Of a DNA stretch of 5,237 nucleotides, positions 1 through 5,237 are shown in pieces. Position numbers and translations under genes: made by a program. The notes beneath the pieces were generated by a model. That model ran no database searches. It was not told the DNA's origin and worked only from the letters and a program-made list of their open reading frames with translations. Source of the stretch: SCTG01 sp036005325 (lineage in GTDB: Bacteria > Nitrospirota > Nitrospiria > Nitrospirales > NS-4); contig DASYQR010000072.1 of the NCBI GenBank assembly GCA_036005325.1, positions 1-5,237 on the forward strand. Reading direction: 5' to 3'. Positions within the stretch are counted from its first letter, which is position 1. Each line of letters starts with the position of its first letter.

Positions 1-468
1 GAAGCGGTCAAGGCGCGGCTGATGGCGCAGAAGGCCCTGGTGAAGACCTACACGAGCGAGAACTACGACCAGCTCTTGGTGTCCGGCGAGGTCGCGCTGG
101 CCCACGGGTGGAGTGGAACCATCATCCGGGCGGCGGCCGAGCGCCCCTCCATTAAGTACGTGATTCCCAAAGAAGGTGGGACGATCTGGCAGGATAATCT
201 GACCGTGCTCAAGTCGTCGGCGCACAAAAACGAGGCCATGGCCTTCATCAACTTCCTGTTGGAGCCGCAGATCGCCGCGCTGATCACGACCAAGGTGAAG
301 TATGCCAGCGCCAGCGAGGAGGCGCGCCTACTCGTCCCCAAGGAGATCGCGCAGAACCCCGCCATCTATCCGCCTGACGCAGTGGTCGCCCGGCTCGAGT
401 GGATCAAGGATGTAGGCGACGCCATCAAGGTGTACGACCGCGCCTGGACCGAATTAAAGGTCAAATAG
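1..468 (+). CDS. PotD/PotF-like periplasmic polyamine-type solute-binding protein, C-terminal part (5' end outside window)
   Basis: The reading frame is open from the first base, so the start lies to the left; 155 residues are visible, while E. coli PotD has about 348. Such proteins capture spermidine or putrescine-like ligands in the periplasm and deliver them to an ABC permease. The visible part aligns by eye with the PotD C-terminus: a GWSG block (Trp at 109-111) matches AWNG of PotD, KEGGTIWQD (Trp 187-189, Asp 193-195) matches KEGGIFWMD, then AFINFLLEPQIA, a KY block (Tyr at 301-303), a YPPD block, and EWIKDVG before the end. From recalled PotD structural work these correspond to ligand contacts Trp229, Trp255, Asp257 and Tyr293, all kept. 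The Gln327 position is Ile here (403-405), so the ligand may differ. No permease or ATPase gene follows, so the rest of the transporter should lie upstream. The family is secure; the substrate is not. Confidence 0.9.
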   Translation, partial: EAVKARLMAQKALVKTYTSENYDQLLVSGEVALAHGWSGTIIRAAAERPSIKYVIPKEGGTIWQDNLTVLKSSAHKNEAMAFINFLLEPQIAALITTKVKYASASEEARLLVPKEIAQNPAIYPPDAVVARLEWIKDVGDAIKVYDRAWTELKVK

Positions 469-498
469 CCTCTCTCGATTTATCCAAACACAGTGGGT

Positions 499-504
499 TA
501 TACT
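499..504 (+). promoter_or_regulatory. Candidate -10 box (TATACT) upstream of the lectin-like/HEAT gene pair
   Basis: The 62 bases between the binding-protein stop and the GTG at 531 are TA-richer than the flanks and contain TATACT, five of six bases of the sigma-70 -10 consensus. The best -35 candidate is TCGATT at 475-480, which is poor (three of six) with an 18-base spacer. A start near 511 would give a leader of about 20 bases. No hairpin terminator is seen in this gap, so read-through from upstream is also possible. Confidence 0.35.
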
Positions 505-518
505 CGTTTTCCCATGTC

Positions 519-525
519 AGGAGAG
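519..525 (+). promoter_or_regulatory. Ribosome binding site AGGAGAG that fixes the GTG start at 531
   Basis: AGGAGAG lies five bases before GTG at 531. The reading frame stays open much further upstream (to 399, overlapping the previous gene), but only this GTG has a good Shine-Dalgarno sequence and is followed at once by a hydrophobic signal sequence. That makes it the preferred start. Confidence 0.75.
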
Positions 526-530
526 CTGTT

Positions 531-1250
531 GTGGTAATACGAATTTTTGCGTTGGGGCTGGCGGCGCTGGTGGTGGGAGGACCGGCCTGGGCCGCCGATG
601 TCCGGATGCAGGATTGGACATTTGACAAGGATGTGCCGGGCAATCCGCCGTCTGGGTTCGTCATCGGCAAGACGAACGGCCGCGATGGGCGGTGGGAGGT
701 CACGGCGGACGCGAAGGCGATCTCCGCGCCCCATGTGCTGGGTCGCATTCCAGTGGACAAGCAGAGCTCAGCGTCTCAGGTCATCTTTCTCGACGGCATC
801 GAAGCGGCCAATCTGGACATGACGGTTCGCATCAAAGCCCAATCGAACGGGGACGGCCAGGGGGGCGGCGTCGTCTTCCGGGCCGAAGACGACCGCAATT
901 ACTATGTGGTCTGGCTCAGCCCTCAAGAGAAATTGGTCCGCCTCGACCGGGTCGTGAACGGTGAAGCGAAGACGCTTCAGGATCTCAACGTGGACACGCT
1001 GGAAGTCGGTAAATGGCATGCTCTACGGCTCACGATCCGTGGCGCGGAGATGGAGGCGATCTTCGACAACCGGCAGTTCATCTCGGCCCGCGAGAAAGCG
1101 TGGGAGTTCGGCCGCTACAAGAAAGGCAAGCTCGGTCTCTGGGCGCGCGGGCCAGGCGTCACCTATTTTGATAACGTCAGGTTTACCACGATGGATGAAG
1201 CGACCGGCAGCGCGCCGCTGGGCGGGACCGAGACGACGATCATCAAATGA
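531..1250 (+). CDS. Secreted concanavalin/LamG-like (DUF1080-type) beta-sandwich protein
   Basis: 239 residues from GTG 531. The start is an Arg4-only n-region, a hydrophobic stretch (residues 5-17) and a cleavage site after Ala-Trp-Ala (about residue 21), so export to the periplasm or outside is predicted. The mature part looks like one concanavalin A-like sandwich of the DUF1080 / 3-keto-disaccharide hydrolase / LamG type. It has an early WTFDKD element (29-34), a WEVTADAKAIS strand (55-65), then GGGVVFRAEDDRNYYVVW (111-128), the characteristic 'FR..DD.NYY...' core strand. KWHALRLTIRG (161-171) follows, and the end is KLGLWARGPGVTYFDNVRF (200-218), the usual 'G..a....FDNv.' closing strand. 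I see no recognisable glycosidase active site, so a carbohydrate or surface binding role is as likely as catalysis. The stop overlaps the start of the HEAT-repeat gene by four bases (ATGA), implying translational coupling. The fold class is fairly sure; the function is unknown. Confidence 0.8.
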   Translation: MVIRIFALGLAALVVGGPAWAADVRMQDWTFDKDVPGNPPSGFVIGKTNGRDGRWEVTADAKAISAPHVLGRIPVDKQSSASQVIFLDGIEAANLDMTVRIKAQSNGDGQGGGVVFRAEDDRNYYVVWLSPQEKLVRLDRVVNGEAKTLQDLNVDTLEVGKWHALRLTIRGAEMEAIFDNRQFISAREKAWEFGRYKKGKLGLWARGPGVTYFDNVRFTTMDEATGSAPLGGTETTIIK

Positions 1251-1930
1251 AGCGCTTCCATCTTTTGCTGGCCTTCGCAATGGGCGTGGCGCTGGCGCTC
1301 GCGCCGGTGTCGGTCTCATTTGCGCTGACCGAGGAGGAAACGAAGCGGGCGGAGGCGCTGATCCCCTTGTTGGACGGTCCACAGGAATTCTGGGCGATCG
1401 GCGAGTTCGTGCACCTGGGACCTCCGGCCGTGCCGGTTCTGGGGAAGGCACTTCAGCATCCCAACCGGCGCGTCCGCGTCAACGCCCTTGAAACGATGTC
1501 CTTGATCAAGGATAAATCGGCGATGCCTTTCCTCAATGCCCAGGCTTCGAACGCCCAGGAAGTACCGGCGGTGCGTGAAAAGGCCCTGCGGGTCGCCGTC
1601 CGGCTGGACCCGACGAACGCGCTGCCTGCGCTCCAGGCCATGGCCAAAGACCCGAGCGACACGATCCGGAACGCAGTAGTCCACGAGAGCCGGTACGTCA
1701 AAGACAAGGCCGTGATCGATCTCTTGATCACCCTCCTCGCGGATGATTCCACGGGCGTCGCCGACGGCGCCTACCGCACGCTCTACGGCTTTACCGGCCG
1801 GCACGTTGACCGCCAGGACTTTGTCCAATCCACGAAGGAGCAGCGGATGGCGTGGTCTCGGGAATGGGCGCAGTGGTGGGGGGCCAATCGCGACAAGTTC
1901 CAATTTGCGCCGGAGAAATCCGGCTTCTGA
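1247..1930 (+). CDS. Secreted HEAT-repeat protein
   Basis: 227 residues from the ATG inside the ATGA overlap with the upstream stop; there is no strong Shine-Dalgarno of its own, which fits coupled translation. An n-region MKRFH, a hydrophobic stretch (6-23) and an SFA|LTEEE cleavage site near residue 26 predict export. The mature part is alpha-helical with HEAT-like helix pairs at about residues 58-95 (PPAVPVLGKAL, then RVRVNALETM), 106-135 (VREKALRVAVRL, then ALPALQAMAKD) and 136-166 (TIRNAVVHES, then KAVIDLLITLL). A last short helix pair leads into YGFTGRH (180-186). The C-terminus carries a tryptophan cluster (W203, W207, W210, W211) in REWAQWWGANRDKF, like the 'TG...W..WW..N' tail I recall after HEAT repeats in other bacterial secreted proteins. 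HEAT proteins are usually binding scaffolds; no catalytic motif is visible. The likely partner is the co-translated lectin-like protein (inference). Confidence 0.82.
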   Translation: MKRFHLLLAFAMGVALALAPVSVSFALTEEETKRAEALIPLLDGPQEFWAIGEFVHLGPPAVPVLGKALQHPNRRVRVNALETMSLIKDKSAMPFLNAQASNAQEVPAVREKALRVAVRLDPTNALPALQAMAKDPSDTIRNAVVHESRYVKDKAVIDLLITLLADDSTGVADGAYRTLYGFTGRHVDRQDFVQSTKEQRMAWSREWAQWWGANRDKFQFAPEKSGF

Positions 1931-1936
1931 TTGTGC

Positions 1937-1945
1937 TAGTATAAA
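1937..1945 (+). promoter_or_regulatory. Candidate -10 region upstream of def
   Basis: The 38-base gap before def contains TGCTAGTATAAAT. It can be read as an extended -10 (TG at 1934-1935, then TAGTAT at 1937-1942) or as TATAAA at 1940-1945. No -35 box resembling TTGACA is seen at the right distance. A promoter here would let deformylase be transcribed independently of the HEAT gene. Confidence 0.35.
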
Positions 1946-1968
1946 TTCGTTGATCAAGGAGTGAAACG

Positions 1969-2499
1969 ATGGCCGTCCTCAAGGTAGCGAAGCTCGGCGC
2001 GCCGGTCCTTCGGCAGATCGCCGTACCGGTTGACCCGGATAAGATAGGCAAGCACGCCTTCCAGCAGTTCCTCGATGACATGCTCGAGACGATGGTCGCG
2101 AGTGAGGGGATCGGCCTGGCGGCGCCCCAAGTCTCTCGCTCGGAGCAGGTCATCGTCATGGAATGCAAGGGAGAAAGCGGGTTCCCGCAGACTATCATGA
2201 TCAATCCGATGATCGCCGGCTACTCGCCGGCGACTGCCGAAAGCTGGGAGGGCTGTCTCAGCGTCGACAATCTGCGCGGAAAGGTCACGCGCCCTGTGGG
2301 GGTGCGGGTGAAATACCTGGATCGGGATGGGAAGACCGTCGAGCGGGACGCCTCGGGACTCTATGCCGTCTGCGTCCAGCACGAAATGGATCACCTTATC
2401 GGCAAGCTGTTCCTGGATCGCATGACCGACTTCTCGACACTCACCCAACTGGACGAGTTCGACAAGTACTGGCGGACGGAACACGCCGAAGTGATTTAG
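1969..2499 (+). CDS. def: Peptide deformylase
   Basis: 176 residues, close to the usual 165-180. This cytoplasmic metal-dependent hydrolase removes the formyl group from the initiator methionine of nascent proteins. All three family motifs are intact: GIGLAAPQ (residues 47-54), EGCLS (94-98) and QHEMDH (137-142). The metal ligands are therefore Cys96, His138 and His142 and the general base is Glu139. The N-terminus (LKVAKLGAPVLRQIAVPV) is the standard deformylase opening, which supports the ATG at 1969; AAGGAG at 1956-1961 precedes it by seven bases. Minor departures from common sequences are DHLIG where DHLNG is usual and a charged, Trp-containing C-terminal tail (FDKYWRTEHAEVI). Methionyl-tRNA formyltransferase (fmt), a frequent neighbour, does not follow; an ABC exporter gene starts six bases downstream in the same frame. 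Function is near certain. Confidence 0.97.
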   Translation: MAVLKVAKLGAPVLRQIAVPVDPDKIGKHAFQQFLDDMLETMVASEGIGLAAPQVSRSEQVIVMECKGESGFPQTIMINPMIAGYSPATAESWEGCLSVDNLRGKVTRPVGVRVKYLDRDGKTVERDASGLYAVCVQHEMDHLIGKLFLDRMTDFSTLTQLDEFDKYWRTEHAEVI

Positions 2500-2505
2500 C
2501 CTGCC

Positions 2506-4233
2506 TTGAAGCCGCTCCTTCGCGTTCTCCGATATATCCGCTCCTACTGGGGCCTTGCCGCGCTCACCTTCGCGGCGGCGGCAACGGCGGCCGCCATCGA
2601 GCTCCTGCCGCCCTGGCTCTTCGGCAAGCTCGTCATCGATGACATTATCGTCGCCAGGAATCCTGGACTGCTGCCCTGGGCGATCGCCGCGTTCCTGCTC
2701 GCCTATGCCGGTAAGAACGTCGCGTCGTCGCTGCGGATCCGCTTCAACAACCGGCTGGAGCAGAACGTCATCTACGATCTGCGCGACCAGGTCTTCACGG
2801 CCCTCCAGCGTCTTTCCATCAGTTATTACGAGAACCGCTCGACCGGTGAGATCATGAACCGCGTCAACAACGATGTCGAGCACGTCGAGCGCATCTTCAT
2901 TGACGGCATCGAATCGCTGTTGATGTCGTCGCTGACGTTGATCGGGATCTCCGTCATCCTGTTCTCGCTCAATTGGAAGCTGGCGCTGCTCTCGCTGCTG
3001 CCCATCCCGGTACTCGTCTATTCTGCTTCCTATTTCACCGGCAAGGTGCACAAGTTCTACCGCACAGTCCGCGAGAGCTCGGCCGAGTTGAATGCCTACC
3101 TCCAGGACGCCATTTCGGGCATCCGGGAGACGATGGGCTTCAACCGGGAAACCCACGAACGGCGGCGGTTCAACGAGCGGAGCAAGGCCTATTGCGACAG
3201 CAACCTCAGAGTGATGACGCTGTGGTCCATGTACTCGCCCAGCATGATCTTCGTCGGCAGCCTTGGCAGCGTGCTTATCCTCTGGTATGGGACCGGCGAA
3301 GTCCTGAGCGGCACGCTCACAGTGGGTGAGCTGGTCGCGTTCCTCTCCTACCTCGCCCTGTTCTACGTGCCGGTCAACCAGATCCATTCGGTCAACCACA
3401 TGCTCCAGCATGCGCTGGCCGCCAGCGAACGTGTCTTCGAGATCCTGGACCAGCAGCCGGAGGTGGCGGACAAGCCCGGAGTCGTGCGTCCCGCGGCCAA
3501 GCTGCGCGGCGAGGTCGCCGCCCGGAACGTGTCCTTCCATTACCGGCCGGATCTACCGGTGCTGAAGCACGTGAGCTTCGAGGTGAGGGCCGGCGAGCGG
3601 ATCGCGCTGGTGGGACCGTCAGGGGCCGGCAAGAGCACGCTGATCAAGCTGCTGATGCGGTTCTACGACGTGACCGAAGGGGCGATCACGCTGGACGGGC
3701 ACGATCTCCGCGACCTTCCGCTCGTCTACGTGCGCGAGCAGATCGGGCTGGTGCAGCAGGAACCGTTCCTGTTTAACGGCACGGTCAAGGAGAACATCGC
3801 ATACGGCGATCTCTCAGCGAGCCAGGCACGCCTCGAGGCAGTCGCGCAGGCAGCTCGCGCACACGAGTTCGTCGTCGAGCTGCCGGAGAAATACGACACC
3901 TGGATCGGGGAGCGTGGGGTGAAGCTCTCGGTCGGGCAGAAGCAGCGGATCTCGATCGCGCGGGTGCTACTCAAGGACCCGCCGATCATCGTCTTCGATG
4001 AAGCGACCTCCAACATTGATACCGAAACGGAGGTCAAGATTCGCGAAGCCCTGGAAGTATTGACCCACAACCGCACGACCTTCATCATCGCCCACCGGCT
4101 CTCGACACTCCGCCATGTAGACCGGATCTTCGTCATGGACTGCGGCCGGCTTGTCGAAGAAGGCACGCACGAAACGCTCCTCGCCCGCAGCGGTCTCTAC
4201 CGCACCCTCTACGACGCCCAGTTCCAGATTTAG
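2506..4233 (+). CDS. ABC exporter half-transporter, MsbA/ABCB type (fused membrane and ATPase domains)
   Basis: 575 residues, the normal length for a homodimeric ABC exporter. Six membrane segments lie at about residues 17-37, 55-74, 133-154, 158-178, 243-263 and 271-292. The ATPase domain has A-loop Tyr346, Walker A GPSGAGKST (370-378), Q-loop Gln418, signature LSVGQ (474-478), Walker B IIVFDE with Asp498 and catalytic Glu499, D-loop SNID (502-505) and switch His530. All catalytic residues are present; the only departure is Val in place of the first Gly of LSGGQ. The start must be TTG 2506 or later, because an in-frame TAG (the def stop) ends at 2499; the opening KPLLRVLRYIRSYWG is a typical N-terminus for the family, and no better start follows. 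No clear Shine-Dalgarno precedes it, so it probably depends on coupling to def. The protein sits in the inner membrane and exports a lipid or hydrophobic compound; MsbA-like lipid flipping is possible, but the substrate cannot be read from sequence, so no symbol is given. Confidence 0.95.
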   Translation: MKPLLRVLRYIRSYWGLAALTFAAAATAAAIELLPPWLFGKLVIDDIIVARNPGLLPWAIAAFLLAYAGKNVASSLRIRFNNRLEQNVIYDLRDQVFTALQRLSISYYENRSTGEIMNRVNNDVEHVERIFIDGIESLLMSSLTLIGISVILFSLNWKLALLSLLPIPVLVYSASYFTGKVHKFYRTVRESSAELNAYLQDAISGIRETMGFNRETHERRRFNERSKAYCDSNLRVMTLWSMYSPSMIFVGSLGSVLILWYGTGEVLSGTLTVGELVAFLSYLALFYVPVNQIHSVNHMLQHALAASERVFEILDQQPEVADKPGVVRPAAKLRGEVAARNVSFHYRPDLPVLKHVSFEVRAGERIALVGPSGAGKSTLIKLLMRFYDVTEGAITLDGHDLRDLPLVYVREQIGLVQQEPFLFNGTVKENIAYGDLSASQARLEAVAQAARAHEFVVELPEKYDTWIGERGVKLSVGQKQRISIARVLLKDPPIIVFDEATSNIDTETEVKIREALEVLTHNRTTFIIAHRLSTLRHVDRIFVMDCGRLVEEGTHETLLARSGLYRTLYDAQFQI

Positions 4234-4239
4234 TCAGGA

Positions 4240-4323
4240 AAGCGGGTCCTGCCGCCGGTTTCCCCCGCCGGCTTCACGAAAAGATGCAGGCGGCGGGTGG
4301 CCCCCTACCGGCGTCACCCGCTT
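4240..4323. repeat. GC-rich nested inverted repeat between the exporter and haem-protein genes
   Basis: Three nested pairs of arms share one axis: AAGCGGGT (4240-4247) with ACCCGCTT (4316-4323), CGCCGGT (4253-4259) with ACCGGCG (4307-4313), and CCCGCCG (4264-4270) with CGGCGGG (4291-4297). All are perfect, separated by small internal loops, giving 22 pairs and a 20-base loop. CCGCCGG also occurs twice in the left half (4252-4258, 4265-4271), allowing alternative folds. It starts six bases after the exporter stop. It could act as a terminator, but no T-tract follows on the + strand. A REP-like or miniature inverted-repeat element is the alternative. Confidence 0.6.
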
Positions 4324-4332
4324 GAGAAAGGC

Positions 4333-4338
4333 TATAAT
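4333..4338 (+). promoter_or_regulatory. Candidate -10 box (perfect TATAAT) for the DUF3365 haem-protein gene
   Basis: TATAAT matches the sigma-70 -10 consensus exactly and begins ten bases after the nested palindrome ends. The -35 position (about 4310-4315, GGCGTC) falls inside the palindrome and does not resemble TTGACA, so an activator or another sigma factor might be involved. Transcription from near 4345 would give a leader of about 44 bases. Confidence 0.5.
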
Positions 4339-4374
4339 TAAGAATAAGGGGGCTCGATTAACTCTTGCAACAAG

Positions 4375-4381
4375 AAGGAGG
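4375..4381 (+). promoter_or_regulatory. Strong ribosome binding site AAGGAGG that fixes the ATG at 4389
   Basis: AAGGAGG lies seven bases before ATG 4389, inside a long purine run. A TTG at 4365 in the same frame would place this Shine-Dalgarno inside the coding region and add eight residues before the signal peptide, so ATG 4389 is preferred. Confidence 0.8.
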
Positions 4382-4388
4382 GGGGACT

Positions 4389-5141
4389 ATGAACACAAAA
4401 GTGTCGAGAGGAAGTGTCCTGCTTGTCCTGCTCAGTTTTTCCGCCGGCATCGCCCTTGCGGCGATCCCAGCGGAAACGGAAGCGACTGCGAGATTGTTGG
4501 CCATCTTACTGGATTCAGGAAGGGGCGTGCTGGCGAAGAATCAAGCCTTGATCAACGATCCCGAAAAGGGGGACAAGGGCTTCACCTCGGCGGTCTTTGA
4601 GACTCAGGTTGTTGCGGAATTCAAGAATCGTTCTGGCATGGATTTCACCAAGCTTGATTCTGCAAAGATCTCTGACAGGGGGAAGCAGCTGCTCAAAGAA
4701 TTAATGGCCGTAGGCAAACAGGTGATCGATGAAAAGCAGTCGGTGATAAATGAGAAAGGCAAGGGATATAAAAATGTCATCCCGGCAACCTGGGGAACCT
4801 GGACGGGAGAAAAATTCACGCAAAAGACCGGCGTCCTCCTGAAGCAAACCGCCCTGGATTACCGGAATCCCAAAAACGCACCGGATGACTTCGAGACCAA
4901 GATTCTCAATAAGTTTGCGGAGCCGACCTATCCGCGAGAAGGAGAGAATATTGTTGCCGAAGTGGTGGATAGTGGCAAGACCTTGCGCTTGCTGCTGCCG
5001 CTCTATCATAAGAAGGGATGCCTGGTATGTCACGGAACGCCGAAGGGTGAGATGGACATCTCTGGGTATAAGAAAGAGGGCCATGCGGAAGGAGACCCAG
5101 CAGGCGCCATCAGCGTGGCTATTCCTGCAGGCGGGAAATAG
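4389..5141 (+). CDS. Secreted DUF3365 (Tll0287-like) single-haem c-type protein
   Basis: 250 residues from ATG 4389. MNTKVSRG and a hydrophobic stretch (9-23) end at an ALA|AIPAE cleavage site near residue 24, so the haem domain is periplasmic. The mature part is a DUF3365 domain: an N-terminal helix (LLAILLDSGRGVLAKNQALIN, about 36-56), a long charged helical region (70-125), a TWGTWTGEKFTQKTG segment (134-148), NKFAEPTYPREGENIV (174-189), then CLVCH (211-215), the single covalent haem site with proximal His215. A family-typical glycine-rich end follows (SGYKKEGHAEGDPAGAISVAI). Cyanobacterial Tll0287 is a PAS-like haem protein with, as I recall, His/Cys axial ligation; here only the two haem-attaching cysteines exist, so the sixth ligand must be something else. 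Such domains occur alone or as sensors in signalling proteins; redox or gas sensing, or electron transfer, is plausible. GC content and third-position GC are lower than in neighbouring genes, with codons such as AGA and ATA used. Confidence 0.88.
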   Translation: MNTKVSRGSVLLVLLSFSAGIALAAIPAETEATARLLAILLDSGRGVLAKNQALINDPEKGDKGFTSAVFETQVVAEFKNRSGMDFTKLDSAKISDRGKQLLKELMAVGKQVIDEKQSVINEKGKGYKNVIPATWGTWTGEKFTQKTGVLLKQTALDYRNPKNAPDDFETKILNKFAEPTYPREGENIVAEVVDSGKTLRLLLPLYHKKGCLVCHGTPKGEMDISGYKKEGHAEGDPAGAISVAIPAGGK

Positions 5142-5156
5142 ACTATAACGTTTGTT

Positions 5157-5237
5157 TCAGAACAGTTCTTTGTAATTGGGGCTGTGGGTGTTGCTGTCCT
5201 CGTCGGCGTAGCCGAGCGAGGCGCGGTCGCGGTGTTC
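5157..5237 (-). CDS. C-terminal 26 codons of an unidentified gene converging from the right
   Basis: On the - strand the frame is open from the right edge to a TGA at 5159-5157 and reads EHRDRASLGYADEDSN followed by THSPNYKELF. It is too short for family assignment. Two things suggest it is real: 22 of 26 codons end in G or C, matching the host genes, and the peptide has a normal, mixed composition. It converges on the haem-protein gene, leaving a 15-base gap with no visible terminator. I do not recognise the family. Confidence 0.55.
   Translation of the reverse strand, partial: EHRDRASLGYADEDSNTHSPNYKELF

Noticed and set aside
399..530. Longer upstream start for the lectin-like protein
   Set aside because: It would overlap the binding-protein gene and place a highly basic segment before the signal peptide. 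The GTG at 531 has a good ribosome site and gives a proper signal sequence.
469..530. Possible terminator after the binding-protein gene
   Set aside because: No GC-rich stem followed by a T-run is present; only a trivial three-base CAC/GTG pairing is seen.
2214..2232. Perfect 7-base hairpin (CGCCGGC, loop TACTC, GCCGGCG) inside def
   Set aside because: It encodes ordinary residues (AGYSPA) in a conserved gene; short GC palindromes are expected by chance in this composition.
1954..3540. A 528-codon open frame on the - strand opposite def and the exporter
   Set aside because: It lies antisense to two clearly identified genes. Its openness comes from their strong codon bias in GC-rich DNA, and the translation is a low-complexity mix of Arg, Asp, Glu and His with no recognisable domain.
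4365..4388. TTG start for the haem protein
   Set aside because: The Shine-Dalgarno AAGGAGG would then be coding, and the added residues MQQEGGGT would sit awkwardly before the signal peptide.
4151..4600. A 149-codon + strand frame spanning the exporter end, the palindrome and the start of the haem gene
   Set aside because: It overlaps two real genes and the structured gap, has no ribosome site, and its translation is Arg/Ser/Pro-rich and unlike a folded protein.

Overview
The window is a GC-rich bacterial chromosomal segment with densely packed genes. Five of the seven coding regions are complete, and all but one lie on the + strand. Gene content and composition would suit Nitrospirota or another deep Gram-negative lineage: several short secreted proteins with Ala-Trp-Ala or Ala-Leu-Ala type signal cleavage sites, a stand-alone DUF3365 haem protein, and GTG and TTG starts. 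No phylogenetic marker is present, so this assignment is a low-confidence inference.

Layout from left to right: (1) the C-terminal 155 residues of a PotD/PotF-like periplasmic solute-binding protein, cut by the left edge. (2) A 62-base gap with a candidate -10 box, then a two-gene unit with overlapping stop and start. Its first gene encodes a secreted concanavalin/LamG-like (DUF1080-like) beta-sandwich protein and its second a secreted HEAT-repeat protein. (3) A short gap with a TA-rich promoter-like box, then peptide deformylase (def). Six bases after the def stop, in the same frame, comes a full-length MsbA/ABCB-type ABC exporter half-transporter that begins at TTG. (4) A 155-base gap holding a GC-rich nested inverted repeat, followed directly by a TATAAT box. 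(5) A secreted single-haem c-type DUF3365 (Tll0287-like) protein of visibly lower GC and different codon use. (6) On the - strand, converging from the right edge, the last 26 codons of an unidentified gene.

How the genes work together: the polyamine-type binding protein is probably the last gene of an uptake locus lying to the left. The lectin-like and HEAT-repeat proteins are very likely co-translated and both exported, so they may act together in the periplasm. Deformylase and exporter are probably co-transcribed, though their functions have no obvious link. The haem protein appears to be its own transcription unit. I see no RNA gene, CRISPR array, transposase or phage gene. Most of the window is ordinary. 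The least explained items are the lectin-like/HEAT pair, the nested palindrome, and the DUF3365 protein that lacks a third cysteine.
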